Assembly (NCBI GenBank): GCA_027307235.1 | Contig: DAHUXH010000012.1 | Coordinates: forward strand, 62,001 to 126,000 | DNA: 64,000 nucleotides | Origin: Vulcanimicrobiota bacterium | GTDB taxonomy: Bacteria > Vulcanimicrobiota > Vulcanimicrobiia > Vulcanimicrobiales > Vulcanimicrobiaceae | Reading direction: 5' to 3' | Shown: positions 52,182 to 61,318 of the stretch, piece after piece | How the letters are laid out: each line of letters opens with the position of its first letter | How positions within the stretch are numbered: the stretch's first letter is position 1 | Translations under genes and position numbers: made by a program | The notes under the pieces: model-generated | Seen by the model: only the letters and a program-made list of their open reading frames with translations | Databases searched by the model: none | Told to the model about the DNA's origin: nothing

Positions 52182-54329
52182 ATGAAAGTAGGCCGATTCG
52201 TGTTTGGAAGCCCAGCCCGCGTCGCGGCGCTCGCCGCAGTCGTCGCACTCGCCGTCACCGCGCCCGTTGCCCCGATTAGCGCTTCGGTGAACCCGTTCTT
52301 CGCGCCGAGTACTTTGCCGCTTGGCGCTCCGCCGTTCGATCGCATCAAAGACAGCGACTATCTGCCGGCGTTCCAAGCCGGCATGGCGGAGCAACTCAAA
52401 GAGATCGAAGCGATCGCCGACAACCCGGCGCCGCCGACGTTCGACAACACGATCGTCGCGATGGAAAAATCCGGGCAAATGCTCAATCGCGTGACGCTCG
52501 CCTTCGAAGGTGTGTCCCAAGCAAACACCAATCCGACCCTGCAGCACATTGAGGAAGTCATAGCGCCCGAAACGGCCGCGCATCAAGACGCGATCTACTT
52601 GAACCACAAACTGTTCGCACGGGTGCAGAGCATCTACAAGAACCAGGAGCGGCTCAAGCTCGATCCGGAATCACGTCAACTCCTCAACGTCGACTACGAG
52701 CAATTCGTGCTTTCCGGCGCGAATCTCAATGCGGCCGACAAAACAAAGCTGCGCGAGATCAACAAGCAGCTTTCCATTCTGCAGGCGGCCTTCGATCGCA
52801 AGTTGCTGGCCGGAACGGCCGCCGGCGCGCTGGTCGTCAAGGACAAGGCAAAACTCGCCGGCATGAGCGACAGTGCGATTGACGCGGCCGCGCAGGCTGC
52901 GGCGAACCACCATACCGATGGATGGCTGATATCGCTGCAAAACACGACCCAGCAACCGGCCCTGCAATCGTTGGACGACCGCGCCACACGCGAGCAGCTT
53001 TTCAAAAACGCCTGGAATCGCACGGAGAAGGGCGACGCGAACGACGTCCGCGACACGATCTCGACGATCGTGATGCTTCGCGCCAAGAAAGCGCAACTGC
53101 TTCATTATCCGAATTACGCCTCATACGCTTTGGTCGACCAAATGGCCAAGACTCCGGCGGCCGTTCAAGCGTTTCTCGCGGGATTGATACCGCAAGAACG
53201 AGCAAAAGCGAAAGCCGAAGCCGACACACTTCAAGCGATGATCGACAAGGACGGCGGGCACTTCCAGCTACAGCCTTGGGATTGGGACCACTACGCCGAG
53301 CAGGTTCGCAAGGCGAAATACGGTCTTGATGACAAGCAGATACGTCCATACTTCGAGCTAAATAACGTGCTGCAGAACGGCCTCTTCTACGCCGCCAATC
53401 AGCTGTACGGCATCACGTTTAAGGAGCGGCACGACATCCCGGTTTACCAGCCGGATGTGCGTGTGTTCCAGGTCTACGATAAGGACGGTTCACCGCTCGC
53501 CTTGATGTATTTTGACTTCTTCAAGCGCGATAACAAAGCGGGTGGCGCATGGATGAGCAACTTCGTGAACCAATCGAAGCTCCTTGGCACGAAGCCGGTC
53601 GTCTACAATGTCGAAAATTTCACCAAGCCTGCGCCGGGTCAACCGGCTCTGCTGAGTGTCGACAACGTCACGGGGATGTTCCATGAGTTCGGTCACGCAC
53701 TCAACGGCTTCTTCGCGGATCAAGAATATGCGTCGCTATCGGGAGCGAATACCGCGCGCGACTTCGTCGAGTACCCGTCGCAGTTCAATGAGCACTGGGC
53801 GCTCTATCCTGCGGTCCTGAAGCATTACGCCGTGAACTATAAGACGCATCAGCCGATGCCACAATCGCTGATCGATAAAATCAAGCGCGCGTCGACGTTT
53901 AACCAGAGCTATAGCTTAGGCGAAACCCTGGCGGCCGACGAACTCGACATGGCCTGGCACACGTTACCTGCCAGCGCGCCGAAGCAAAACGTCGACCAAT
54001 TTGAAACGCAGGCGATCAAAGCGTCGCAGACGGATTTTCAATCCATTCCACCGCGCTACCGTTCGAGCTACTTCCTGCACATTTGGTCGAATGGCTACGC
54101 CGCCGGCTACTATGCGTACATGTGGAGCGAGATGCTCGACGACGACACGTATCAATGGTTCTTGCAGCACGGCGGCATGACGCGCGCGAACGGGCAGCGC
54201 TACCGCGATCTCATCCTCTCGCGCGGTCACTCCGAAGACTACGGTCCCATGTTCCGCGCATTCTACGGTAAGGATCCGGAGGTCGGCCCACTCCTCAAGT
54301 TCCGCGGCTTGACCTCGCCGGGGAACTAG
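52182..54329 (+). CDS. dcp: M3 family peptidyl-dipeptidase
   Basis: A 715-residue secreted zinc peptidase of family M3 (Dcp/oligopeptidase A). A signal peptide (VAALAAVVALAVTAPVAPIS) precedes the helical N-terminal domain beginning VNPFFAPSTLPLGAPPFDRI. The zinc motif is GMFHEFGHALNGFF with His501, Glu502, His505; the distal glutamate region is ARDFVEYPSQFNEHW. C-terminal IWSNGYAAGYYAYMWSEMLDDD is standard. It cuts dipeptides from peptide C-termini, probably in the periplasm. Its stop shares CTAG with the convergent permease gene. Confidence 0.95.
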   Translation: MKVGRFVFGSPARVAALAAVVALAVTAPVAPISASVNPFFAPSTLPLGAPPFDRIKDSDYLPAFQAGMAEQLKEIEAIADNPAPPTFDNTIVAMEKSGQMLNRVTLAFEGVSQANTNPTLQHIEEVIAPETAAHQDAIYLNHKLFARVQSIYKNQERLKLDPESRQLLNVDYEQFVLSGANLNAADKTKLREINKQLSILQAAFDRKLLAGTAAGALVVKDKAKLAGMSDSAIDAAAQAAANHHTDGWLISLQNTTQQPALQSLDDRATREQLFKNAWNRTEKGDANDVRDTISTIVMLRAKKAQLLHYPNYASYALVDQMAKTPAAVQAFLAGLIPQERAKAKAEADTLQAMIDKDGGHFQLQPWDWDHYAEQVRKAKYGLDDKQIRPYFELNNVLQNGLFYAANQLYGITFKERHDIPVYQPDVRVFQVYDKDGSPLALMYFDFFKRDNKAGGAWMSNFVNQSKLLGTKPVVYNVENFTKPAPGQPALLSVDNVTGMFHEFGHALNGFFADQEYASLSGANTARDFVEYPSQFNEHWALYPAVLKHYAVNYKTHQPMPQSLIDKIKRASTFNQSYSLGETLAADELDMAWHTLPASAPKQNVDQFETQAIKASQTDFQSIPPRYRSSYFLHIWSNGYAAGYYAYMWSEMLDDDTYQWFLQHGGMTRANGQRYRDLILSRGHSEDYGPMFRAFYGKDPEVGPLLKFRGLTSPGN

Positions 54330-55552
54330 CCCGAGCGCAATACTTTTAGGACTTGGCGGTAGCTTGGGGACCGGCCATAGAGCAGCATGCCGACGCGATA
54401 GAGTTTTCCGGCGAGGATCGCGATGCCCCAAATCGCAAGGACGTTGAGGGCGACCGCAACGATGATCTCCCCCAGCGGTACGCTTGAAACAACCATGCGC
54501 TCAAACATGACGTACGGCGAGAGCAAGGGGATGAAGCTCGTCACATGCACGTAGGTTGCATCGGGAAGTGCCAGTGCTGACATCGCGATGATAAAACCCA
54601 CGAGCGCGGGCAGCAGCACCGGAAAACTGAGGCTGCCAAGGTCTTCCGTGCGGTTGACGAGCGCTCCGATGGCGGCGAAGAGCATCGACATCTGCAGATA
54701 GCCGAGCAGGAAGAATATCCCGAAACCGATCAGATCGCTCGCGGTCACGCCTGAGAGTGAAAAGGCCGATACCCCGCTTCCGCCCAGGGCGGCCGCACTC
54801 GCAGCGGGCATCGCACCGGTTTGCCCTCCGAGCGCCAGTGCAACCGCAACCCACGAGAGCATCTGCACGATCGCGAGCACAATCGACGCGCACACCTTAG
54901 CCGCCAGCAGCGCGGTTGAACTCACCGACGCCACCAGCAACTCGGCGATGCGGCTGGTTTTCTCCTCGGCAACCGAAGTCATGACGAACTGGCTGTTCAT
55001 CACAATCAGCAAGTACAACAGGGATAGCAAAATGTACGCAATGCCGCGCGCCGCTTCGGACTGTGCGGCGGTACCGAATTTGGACCCGACAACATGCAAG
55101 TCGACGGGAATATCGATGAGCGACTTGACGCGATTGGCCGACGAATTGGTCGCGAGCTCCAAATTGAGCTCTACGAGGTCTCGGCGCAGCGTGACCGTCA
55201 GAATGTCGCCGGGATCTTTCGCATACACCGCGAGATGCAAGCCATCGTCTTTACGCGTAATCATGACGGCGCCGTTCGCATTGCGCGCACGAAGTTCAGC
55301 GGCGCTCAGAACGTGCGTGCCCGGCTCGGTGCCGATGACGTCAAAGTCGCTCTTCAGCAGCGTCTGCGCGCGTGAGGTGAGTTGCGCATCGCCGACGAGC
55401 ACGATTTTCGTCACGGAGCTTTTGGCGAGGTAATTCGGAAATTCGATGAAGAAGGCGATGCCGAGAGCACCGGCAATCAAGCCGATGACAAAGAAGCGCG
55501 AGCGGATGCGGCGGTCTAGCTCCGCCGCGAACACGGTTGCGAATTCGTTCAC
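54326..55552 (-). CDS. NatB-type ABC-2 permease
   Basis: A 408-residue permease of the ABC-2/NatB type. It has an N-terminal helix, a large extracytoplasmic domain (residues about 45-175), then five or six helices: AYILLSLLYLLIVMNSQFVM, ALLAAKVCASIVLAIVQML, IGFGIFFLLGYLQMSML and others. The VAEEKTSRIAELLVASVS motif is characteristic of the ABC-2 family. It works with the ATPase encoded upstream (four-base overlap) as an exporter, perhaps for sodium or a small molecule. Stop overlaps that of the M3 peptidase gene. Confidence 0.9.
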   Translation of the reverse strand: MNEFATVFAAELDRRIRSRFFVIGLIAGALGIAFFIEFPNYLAKSSVTKIVLVGDAQLTSRAQTLLKSDFDVIGTEPGTHVLSAAELRARNANGAVMITRKDDGLHLAVYAKDPGDILTVTLRRDLVELNLELATNSSANRVKSLIDIPVDLHVVGSKFGTAAQSEAARGIAYILLSLLYLLIVMNSQFVMTSVAEEKTSRIAELLVASVSSTALLAAKVCASIVLAIVQMLSWVAVALALGGQTGAMPAASAAALGGSGVSAFSLSGVTASDLIGFGIFFLLGYLQMSMLFAAIGALVNRTEDLGSLSFPVLLPALVGFIIAMSALALPDATYVHVTSFIPLLSPYVMFERMVVSSVPLGEIIVAVALNVLAIWGIAILAGKLYRVGMLLYGRSPSYRQVLKVLRSG

Positions 55553-56448
55553 GCCGCTCCTCTAATCGTATGAATATAGATGTCGTGCAGCGACGGCTCG
55601 ATGCACTCAAAGCGCGTGATCGCGTCGACGTCGATCAGCAAACGCAACAGATCGGGCAGCGCAATCCCGGCCGGCACCTCAACATCAATCGCCCCGTTCT
55701 CTTCACCCAGCGATCGTGCATGCGGGATGCGTTCGAGAACCGCGCGCACCGCAGCGGATGGCGGCTCAACGCGAATCACGCGCGTCGGCCAATCGGCGCG
55801 TAACTGCGCGAGCGTTCCCTGAGCGCGATTCTCCCCTGCCGTAATGATGCAGAACGCGCTGCAGAGCTGCTCGAGTTGCCACATTTGGTGGCTCGACAAC
55901 ACGAGCGTCGTGCCGCGTGCGCGCATGTCGTTGAGCGTCGCGAGGAGCATATCGGCGTTCACAGGATCGAGACCGGAAAACGGCTCATCGAGCACGAGCA
56001 ACTGCGGCTCGTGCACGGCCGCGCAAGCGACCTGGACTTTCTGCTGATTGCCCTTCGAGAGTTCGCCGCACGGCAGGTCACGATATTGCCCGAGACCCAG
56101 TTGCTCGATCCAGCGATCGGCGCGTTTGCCGACGTCGGGATTGCGCAAACCGTGCAGGCGGCCGAAATACAGAATCTGTTCGCGAACCTTCATCTTACTG
56201 TAGAGTCCACGCTCCTCCGGCAGATAGCCGAAGGCGCGGCGCACGTGTCCGTCGATCCGCCGGCCATCCCAGGCGATCGAGCCGCCATCGGGCTCGAAGA
56301 TCCCGAGGATCATGCGCATGGTCGTCGTCTTGCCGGCACCGTTGGGGCCGATCAATCCGAACGTCGAGCCACGAGCGATCTCGAACGACACGTCGCGCAC
56401 CGCACGAACCTCGCCGAAATCCTTCCGAACATGATCGACGACTAACAA
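55549..56448 (-). CDS. ABC transporter ATPase (NatA type)
   Basis: A 299-residue ATPase with Walker A GPNGAGKTTTMRMILG, GYLPEERGLYSKMKVREQI, signature GELSKGNQQKVQ and Walker B QLLVLDEPFSGLDPVNADM. The YLPEERGLY motif marks the NatA/ABC-2 exporter group. C-terminal 80 residues are a typical accessory domain. It couples with the permease downstream by a four-base overlap. Expected to energise efflux. Confidence 0.93.
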   Translation of the reverse strand: MLVVDHVRKDFGEVRAVRDVSFEIARGSTFGLIGPNGAGKTTTMRMILGIFEPDGGSIAWDGRRIDGHVRRAFGYLPEERGLYSKMKVREQILYFGRLHGLRNPDVGKRADRWIEQLGLGQYRDLPCGELSKGNQQKVQVACAAVHEPQLLVLDEPFSGLDPVNADMLLATLNDMRARGTTLVLSSHQMWQLEQLCSAFCIITAGENRAQGTLAQLRADWPTRVIRVEPPSAAVRAVLERIPHARSLGEENGAIDVEVPAGIALPDLLRLLIDVDAITRFECIEPSLHDIYIHTIRGAA

Positions 56449-56562
56449 CCCGATACCCCGTCTTCTTTAAAAACGTCCGACGCCATGGTAGCCTCTAAGT
56501 CGAATGACAGCGGGCTTGAGCGAAGCACGCGCTCGGCTGGAACCGCGTCACCTGAGGGCACC

Positions 56563-57030
56563 ATGAACGATACCGCGCTGCACCGCTTTCCGAATGTCGT
56601 GGGGAAAAACCTCGCCGGAAAAGTCTTCCGGCTTCCGGCGGATTTCGAAGCGCCGCTCAACCTCGTCTTCATCGCGTTTCAGCGCCGGCAACAGGACGAC
56701 GTCGACTCCTGGAAGCCACTCGTCGAGAACGTCGCGCGGCGCTTCCCGCAGGTGCGCGTCTATGAAATTCCAACGCTTTCGCGTTCGTACACACTCTTTC
56801 GCGGCTTCATCGACGGCGGGATGCGCGCCGGCATCCCCGATCCATCAACCCGCGCTGCCACGATCACGCTCTACATCGACAAAGGCCCATACGATGAATC
56901 GCTGGGCATCACATCAGAGGACGAGATCACCGTGATGCTCGTCCGTCCAAGCGGCGAGATCATCTGGCGCGCCACCGGCCGCTACGACCCCGCCCGCACG
57001 CCATCCCTGGACCGATACGTTACTCCCTAG
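56563..57030 (+). CDS. Thioredoxin-fold protein without CxxC
   Basis: A 155-residue protein. FPNVVGKNLAGKVFRLPADF, LVFIAFQRRQQDDVDSWKPLV and MLVRPSGEIIWRATGRYDPA follow the layout of thioredoxin-like proteins (AhpC/TSA or ATP10 type), but no CxxC pair is present. There is no signal peptide. The start at 56563 was chosen because GAGGG lies just before it; the ATG at 56485 has none. Divergent from the NatA gene. Family assignment is tentative. Confidence 0.65.
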   Translation: MNDTALHRFPNVVGKNLAGKVFRLPADFEAPLNLVFIAFQRRQQDDVDSWKPLVENVARRFPQVRVYEIPTLSRSYTLFRGFIDGGMRAGIPDPSTRAATITLYIDKGPYDESLGITSEDEITVMLVRPSGEIIWRATGRYDPARTPSLDRYVTP

Positions 57031-57125
57031 CCACGAGCACGCATCGAAGGCCAACACGTGCACATGTTTCGCTCTCCGGTGTAGGATGGATGCAGGCATT
57101 GCGCAGGAACCAATAGAGGAGAGTT

Positions 57126-57470
57126 ATGAGACGCTTATTTGGAATCATCGGCATCACCTTCATCGTCGCTGTTTTGCTGGTCCCGCCGCAGCCCGCGCGC
57201 GCTGCCCATACGTTTTACGGCATCGTCAGACATGTTTCGACGAGCAACCTGAAGGTCTACAACCCAAAGTCTCATCAAACGCTGTCTTTCGAAATCGTTC
57301 CGAAGTTCAAGCAGATCTTCTCCGAAGATGGGAAAACGACGTATCAGATGGCCCACATTCACCCCGGCCAATATGTGCGCATCGACTACGATCAGCATCT
57401 TCTAGGCGTGCGACACGCAAACCGGATCACGCTCCTCAGCAGTCTCGACAAATACCTGGGCCACCAGTAG
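57126..57470 (+). CDS. Small secreted protein (114 aa)
   Basis: A 114-residue exported protein that I do not recognise. Signal peptide MRRLFGIIGITFIVAVLLVP with a likely cut after ARA; the mature part, AAHTFYGIVRHVSTSNLKVY then FSEDGKTTYQMAHIHPGQYV, looks like a small beta-barrel (OB or DUF5666-like) that could bind a ligand or metal. GAGGAGAG precedes the ATG. It ends 13 bases before the convergent chemoreceptor stop. Confidence 0.7.
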   Translation: MRRLFGIIGITFIVAVLLVPPQPARAAHTFYGIVRHVSTSNLKVYNPKSHQTLSFEIVPKFKQIFSEDGKTTYQMAHIHPGQYVRIDYDQHLLGVRHANRITLLSSLDKYLGHQ

Positions 57471-57483
57471 CGGCCACCCTACG

Positions 57484-59565
57484 TCACCTCGCGAGCGAGA
57501 GTGTTGCGTGCCCGTTCGCGGCTTGATCCGAAAGCGAACCGGCGAAACGTTCGATTTCCGCGACGGCGAACGTAGCGGAAAGTTCGCTCAGGCGTTGTGA
57601 CTGCTGGCGCACTTGTTCGGCGCTTGCAGTCATCTGCTGCATCTGCGCGGCCAGTTCCGCCGTGGATGAAGAGACATCGTCGGCAGTCTGTGACTGCTGT
57701 TGCGCGGAAGCCGCGACGGGCACGATCGCTGCGGTGACGGAACCGGTCGTCTCCTGCATTTGACTGGTTGCCGCGGCGTTTTCCTCGACGATCGCCGACA
57801 CGTTGGTGAGATTCTGTGTCAGCAATGAACTCGATCCTCGCATCTGTTCGGCACGCACGGCCATCTCTTCGGCTGCCTCCGTCGTGCCGGCGACGGCGTC
57901 TGCGACCGCGTGCAAGGCCGAAACAGCGTGTTCGGCACGGCTCATGCCCTGTTCCATTGCCGTCGTCGATGCACGCATCGACGACGCGACACTCTGCGTC
58001 TCGGTCTGAATGCCGCCGAGAATACGGCCGATTTCTTTGGTGGAGGTGGTCGCGCGTTCGGCAAGCTTGCGAATCTCGTCGGCGACCACGGCAAAACCGC
58101 GACCTTGCTCTCCCGCGCGCGCAGCCTCGATGGCAGCATTGAGCGCGAGCAGGTTGGTTTGGTCTGCGATCTCGTCAATCGCGCTCACGATCTGACCGAC
58201 CGCACCGGACCGCTCTTCGAGCGATTGCATCGCGTTCTCGGTGCTCACAGAATGCTCGCGGAGTCCGCGCATGGTTTCGACCGTCATCCGTACCGCGTCG
58301 CTCCCGGTCTGCGCCTGCGCGGCGGCGTCGCGGGCGGCGCTCGCCAATGAATCGCCTAACTGAGCGAGAGCTGCGATCTGCTGGTTAAGTTCGCCCACCG
58401 CATCCGCGGCCGACTGAACGGAACCTGCCTGCTCGGCTGCACCTTTGGCGATCTGCGTCGCGGCGTATTGCAGTTCTTCCACAGCGCTGCTTGCCGTGCG
58501 AAGCTGGTCGGAATGGTCTCGCGCGTCGCGCGCTACCCCCTCGATGTTCATCGAGATGACGCGGATGGCCGTATCGGCTTCTTCCGATGACGCGCTGACC
58601 TGGACGCCCGCAGCCGCAAGCTCACCGGCGCTGCCCTGAACGTTGCGGATGACATCACTCAGCCGCATACGAGTGCGTTCAAACTCCATGGACATGTCGC
58701 CGAGCGCGGTGCCGAGTTCGTTGTAGCTTTGCGCAAGATCCGCGATTTCGTCTCCCGCGTCATCGTCAAGCGCGGCGCGGCGCGTTTGAAACGCATGCGT
58801 CAGGTCACCGGCCGCGAGCGAACGCAGCGCGGCGTTGAGCGCGGCGACGTCTTCTTGAACGACGTCGTTGAGCGCGGAGCGCACGCTTCCGAGGCGTCGC
58901 GTGATGCGCCGCCCGAACAACACCGTGATCAGCACCGACAGGACAACTGCAAAAACAAATGCGATTGCACCGATGATTGACATTGCCTGAAACGTCGCAG
59001 CGAAGCGATCCTTTGCCGCAGCAGTGTTGGCTTGCGCGAGCGACACCAGCTTGAGCGCGAGTTCGGCCTCGTGCGGGATGTCGACGGCATTTGCCGTGAG
59101 GGATGCATTGAGCGCCTGCGTTATTCCCGATGAGTGAATGCCGCGAAAGGCAAGCAATGCGTTCACCGGGTTTTTACGCGTTTGCACCAGTTGAAATTCA
59201 TTTCGTTGATCGATCGTCGCGGAGAGCGGCTGAAGTTCCGACACGACCTGCGCGATCGCGGCATTCCCGGCACCACTATTCTTGATCGCCTCGATGTCGG
59301 CGACGAGCGCGGCTTGCGCGCGCTCGTGCGCTTGGAAATCCGCCGCTTGGCCCTTGAGGACGACGTTTCTGATCGCAAAGCGTGTGCTGACGCGCTGGAA
59401 TACAATATCGTGCGCGGTGAGCTCGATGCCGTTGGCGGCGAGAATCGCCGCGTTGGATGCGGCCAATTGACGAAACCCGATGAAGCCGACGAGGGCAAGC
59501 GCAACGATCAGCAGCGTCGGCACGGCAAAGGCAAGCGCGAGTTGCGCTCCGACCCGAAACTTCAT
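57484..59565 (-). CDS. Methyl-accepting chemotaxis protein
   Basis: A 693-residue membrane chemoreceptor. N-terminal helix ([20 protein letters not shown]), helical periplasmic sensor (residues about 35-185), second helix ([20 protein letters not shown]), a HAMP-like segment ([19 protein letters not shown]), then a long coiled coil whose tip has [20 protein letters not shown] and [20 protein letters not shown], the CheA/CheW hairpin. The ligand is unknown. No other che or flagellar genes lie in the window. Confidence 0.95.
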   Translation of the reverse strand: MKFRVGAQLALAFAVPTLLIVALALVGFIGFRQLAASNAAILAANGIELTAHDIVFQRVSTRFAIRNVVLKGQAADFQAHERAQAALVADIEAIKNSGAGNAAIAQVVSELQPLSATIDQRNEFQLVQTRKNPVNALLAFRGIHSSGITQALNASLTANAVDIPHEAELALKLVSLAQANTAAAKDRFAATFQAMSIIGAIAFVFAVVLSVLITVLFGRRITRRLGSVRSALNDVVQEDVAALNAALRSLAAGDLTHAFQTRRAALDDDAGDEIADLAQSYNELGTALGDMSMEFERTRMRLSDVIRNVQGSAGELAAAGVQVSASSEEADTAIRVISMNIEGVARDARDHSDQLRTASSAVEELQYAATQIAKGAAEQAGSVQSAADAVGELNQQIAALAQLGDSLASAARDAAAQAQTGSDAVRMTVETMRGLREHSVSTENAMQSLEERSGAVGQIVSAIDEIADQTNLLALNAAIEAARAGEQGRGFAVVADEIRKLAERATTSTKEIGRILGGIQTETQSVASSMRASTTAMEQGMSRAEHAVSALHAVADAVAGTTEAAEEMAVRAEQMRGSSSLLTQNLTNVSAIVEENAAATSQMQETTGSVTAAIVPVAASAQQQSQTADDVSSSTAELAAQMQQMTASAEQVRQQSQRLSELSATFAVAEIERFAGSLSDQAANGHATLSLAR

Positions 59566-59676
59566 TTTCCGAGTGATCTCCGATTCACGTTCATCGAAAA
59601 GCAGGCACCCGATCGTAAGCGGCTGCCTTCCCTATAAATCGTCAAAAACGCGGAAATAATGATGCCTTATTCTTTC

Positions 59677-59730
59677 CTTAACGTAACCTTAATAATCGAA
59701 TCTTAAGGGTCACGCTTGCAGTGTTATAAT
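59677..59730 (+). promoter_or_regulatory. Activator-type promoter for the 48-residue gene
   Basis: An extended -10 (TGTTATAAT, with TATAAT at 59725-59730) is perfect, but its -35 position reads CTTAAG, a weak match. Upstream, CTTAAC (59677) and CTTAAT (59688) repeat at an 11-base interval, the spacing of PhoB/OmpR-type regulator sites. A third CTTAAG sits over the -35. So activation by a response regulator is plausible. Confidence 0.6.
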
Positions 59731-59736
59731 AGCCGC

Positions 59737-59817
59737 CAATCGGCGCTCCCAAGGGGTGGGGCGAGTCGCCTGCGAGCTGAATCCTGTGGGCACAAGCCCC
59801 CGAGGGAAGGGCGTGTC
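59737..59817 (+). ncRNA. Possible structured 5' leader
   Basis: About 80 transcribed bases precede the 48-residue gene. Possible pairings include GGCG with CGCC and GGG(CACAAG)CCC, and GTGTCA (59813-59818) with TGACAC (59828-59833), which would cover the start codon. It does not match any riboswitch consensus I know. The start of transcription is inferred from the -10. Confidence 0.35.
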
Positions 59818-59964
59818 ATGAGGATACTGACACAGATACTGCGCTTCTTCTCGCGCCTGGGCAGCCGGGCGCCGGCCGCGCACAACGACAACCTGCGTGC
59901 CAACGAATTTGACGACCAAAGCGGTCCCGTGATCTCCCCTTGGCTCAGCACCCTCGAACGCTAG
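59818..59964 (+). CDS. 48-residue microprotein
   Basis: A short protein starting MRILTQILRFFSRLGSRAPA. The first 20 residues form a basic amphipathic helix (ILTQILRFFSRLG) that could sit on a membrane; the rest is polar. AGGGAAGGG lies six bases before the ATG, a strong ribosome site. Expression is supported by a perfect extended -10 and leader. Its stop overlaps that of the convergent GreA-like gene (CTAG). Function unknown; a regulator or membrane-stress peptide is possible. Confidence 0.6.
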   Translation: MRILTQILRFFSRLGSRAPAAHNDNLRANEFDDQSGPVISPWLSTLER

Positions 59965-60407
59965 GAAGACTGATACTCGATCGACTCGATGGTGAGCTTG
60001 ACCGCGCCGGCGGGTCGTTGCACGATGACGGTTTCACCCACGCGGTGACCGAGTAATGCCTGCGCGAACGGCGATATGAAGCTGATGCTCCCGCTCGCCG
60101 GTTCTGCTTCGTCTTCGCCGACGATGGTGACGCGCATCGGTGTACCGTCCAGGGTGCGTGCGGCAACAGTCGCGCCGAAGGCGACGACGTCGCGCGCTTG
60201 CGACGCGGTATCGATCTCGATTGCGCCCGCGACACGCCCTTCGTAGTAGCGTATTTCGCGCTGGTTATCGCTGGCGCGTGCAGCCGCAAGCGCCTCGCGC
60301 AGCAGCCGCAGGCCGCGCGGTGTCACGTAGTTCGGATGCTCGCTGACCGGGCGGTCGATCTCCGCCTCAGGTCGATCGTCGTCGTCTTTGACGAAAGCAC
60401 GGCTCAC
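59961..60407 (-). CDS. GreA/GreB-like elongation factor domain protein
   Basis: A 148-residue protein. An acidic N-terminal stretch (SRAFVKDDDDRPEAEIDRPV) leads to HPNYVTPRGLRLLREALAAA and the C-terminal FKBP-like Gre domain: GATVAARTLDGTPMRVTIVG, ISPFAQALLGHRVGETVIVQ. The N-terminal coiled coil is shorter than in GreA (158 residues), so it belongs to the GreA/GreB-related group that binds RNA polymerase but may not stimulate cleavage. GTG start at 60407 with GGAGG seven bases before. Confidence 0.85.
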   Translation of the reverse strand: MSRAFVKDDDDRPEAEIDRPVSEHPNYVTPRGLRLLREALAAARASDNQREIRYYEGRVAGAIEIDTASQARDVVAFGATVAARTLDGTPMRVTIVGEDEAEPASGSISFISPFAQALLGHRVGETVIVQRPAGAVKLTIESIEYQSS

Positions 60408-60472
60408 GGACGGTCCTCCATCTTCCGGACTACGACGGCGGGAGCGCAAAGCGCTCTTTCGAAGAGGCAATC

Positions 60473-61243
60473 ATGGACGCAAAAATTTCCGGTTCAACCA
60501 TGCCGGTGCTGCAAATCCGCCTCTCGCCCGGCGACAAGATCGTCGCGGAGCCGGGTGAGTTTTCGTGGATGACCAGCAACGTGAATCTGCGAACGACGCC
60601 GATGACTGCAGGTGCGAAAGGTCTCTTCGGCGTGCTCGGCCGCGCGCTCTCGGGCGGCGGCATCTTCATGACCGAGTACACCGCGCAAGGCGGCGACGGC
60701 CTGATCGCATTCGCCGCCAAGGTTCCCGGCCACCTCATGCAGGTCGACGTCACACCCGGCGCCGGCTATCTGATACATCGGCACGGATTCTTGTGCGCGA
60801 CCGACGGGCTCGAGCTATCGATCGGGTTTCAGCGTTCACTCGGCGCGGGCATTTTCGGCGGCGACGGTTTCATCATGCAGCGCCTCTCGGGCACGTGCAG
60901 CGCCTGGGTGGAACTTGGCGGCGAGATCGTCACCTACGATCTGCAGCCCGGCGAAACCATCAACGTCCATCCCGGACACGTCGGCATGTTCCAAGAGAGC
61001 GTGAACTTTGACGTGACGTTTCTCAAAGGTATCGCGAACATGGTCTTCGGCGGCGACGGATTGTTCGTCGCGCGACTCACCGGTCCGGGTAAAGTATGGC
61101 TGCAAACGTTGACCGTGCCCAACCTCGCGCACGCGATCGCACCCTACATGGGAAGAGACAGCACGCCGGCAGCCGTCACCGGCGCTGGCCTCGGCGGCGC
61201 GATCGCGAGCGGACTGCTGCGCGACATCTTCGGCGGCAAGTAA
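60473..61243 (+). CDS. AIM24 / TIGR00266 family protein
   Basis: A 256-residue AIM24-like protein of double beta-barrel fold. It shows the repeated Gly-rich motifs GGGIFMTEYTAQGGDGLIAF and AGIFGGDGFIMQRLSGTCSA, then NMVFGGDGLFVARLTGPGKV with the usual family order. No signal peptide. Function is unknown; distant eukaryotic relatives act in mitochondrial inner-membrane organisation. AGAGG lies before the ATG. Confidence 0.9.
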   Translation: MDAKISGSTMPVLQIRLSPGDKIVAEPGEFSWMTSNVNLRTTPMTAGAKGLFGVLGRALSGGGIFMTEYTAQGGDGLIAFAAKVPGHLMQVDVTPGAGYLIHRHGFLCATDGLELSIGFQRSLGAGIFGGDGFIMQRLSGTCSAWVELGGEIVTYDLQPGETINVHPGHVGMFQESVNFDVTFLKGIANMVFGGDGLFVARLTGPGKVWLQTLTVPNLAHAIAPYMGRDSTPAAVTGAGLGGAIASGLLRDIFGGK

Positions 61244-61261
61244 CGCTGCACACGTAAAAAA

Positions 61262-61303
61262 AGAAAGAGCCCGTGACGCATATGTGCGTCACGGGCTCTT
61301 TCT
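61262..61303. terminator. Bidirectional terminator
   Basis: A perfect 19-bp stem (61262-61280 with 61285-61303) and TATG loop. The minus strand has TTTTTTT after the stem, the plus strand TTTCTATTT. It lies between convergent genes and can end both transcripts. Confidence 0.92.
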
Positions 61304-61318
61304 ATTTGTCGCCGAGCG

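Noticed and set aside
59737-59817. c-di-AMP (ydaO) or ZTP riboswitch
   Set aside because: Some short strings are similar (GGGGCGA, CTGAATCCTG), but the hallmark cores of these classes (for example GACAGCTAAC of ydaO) are missing.
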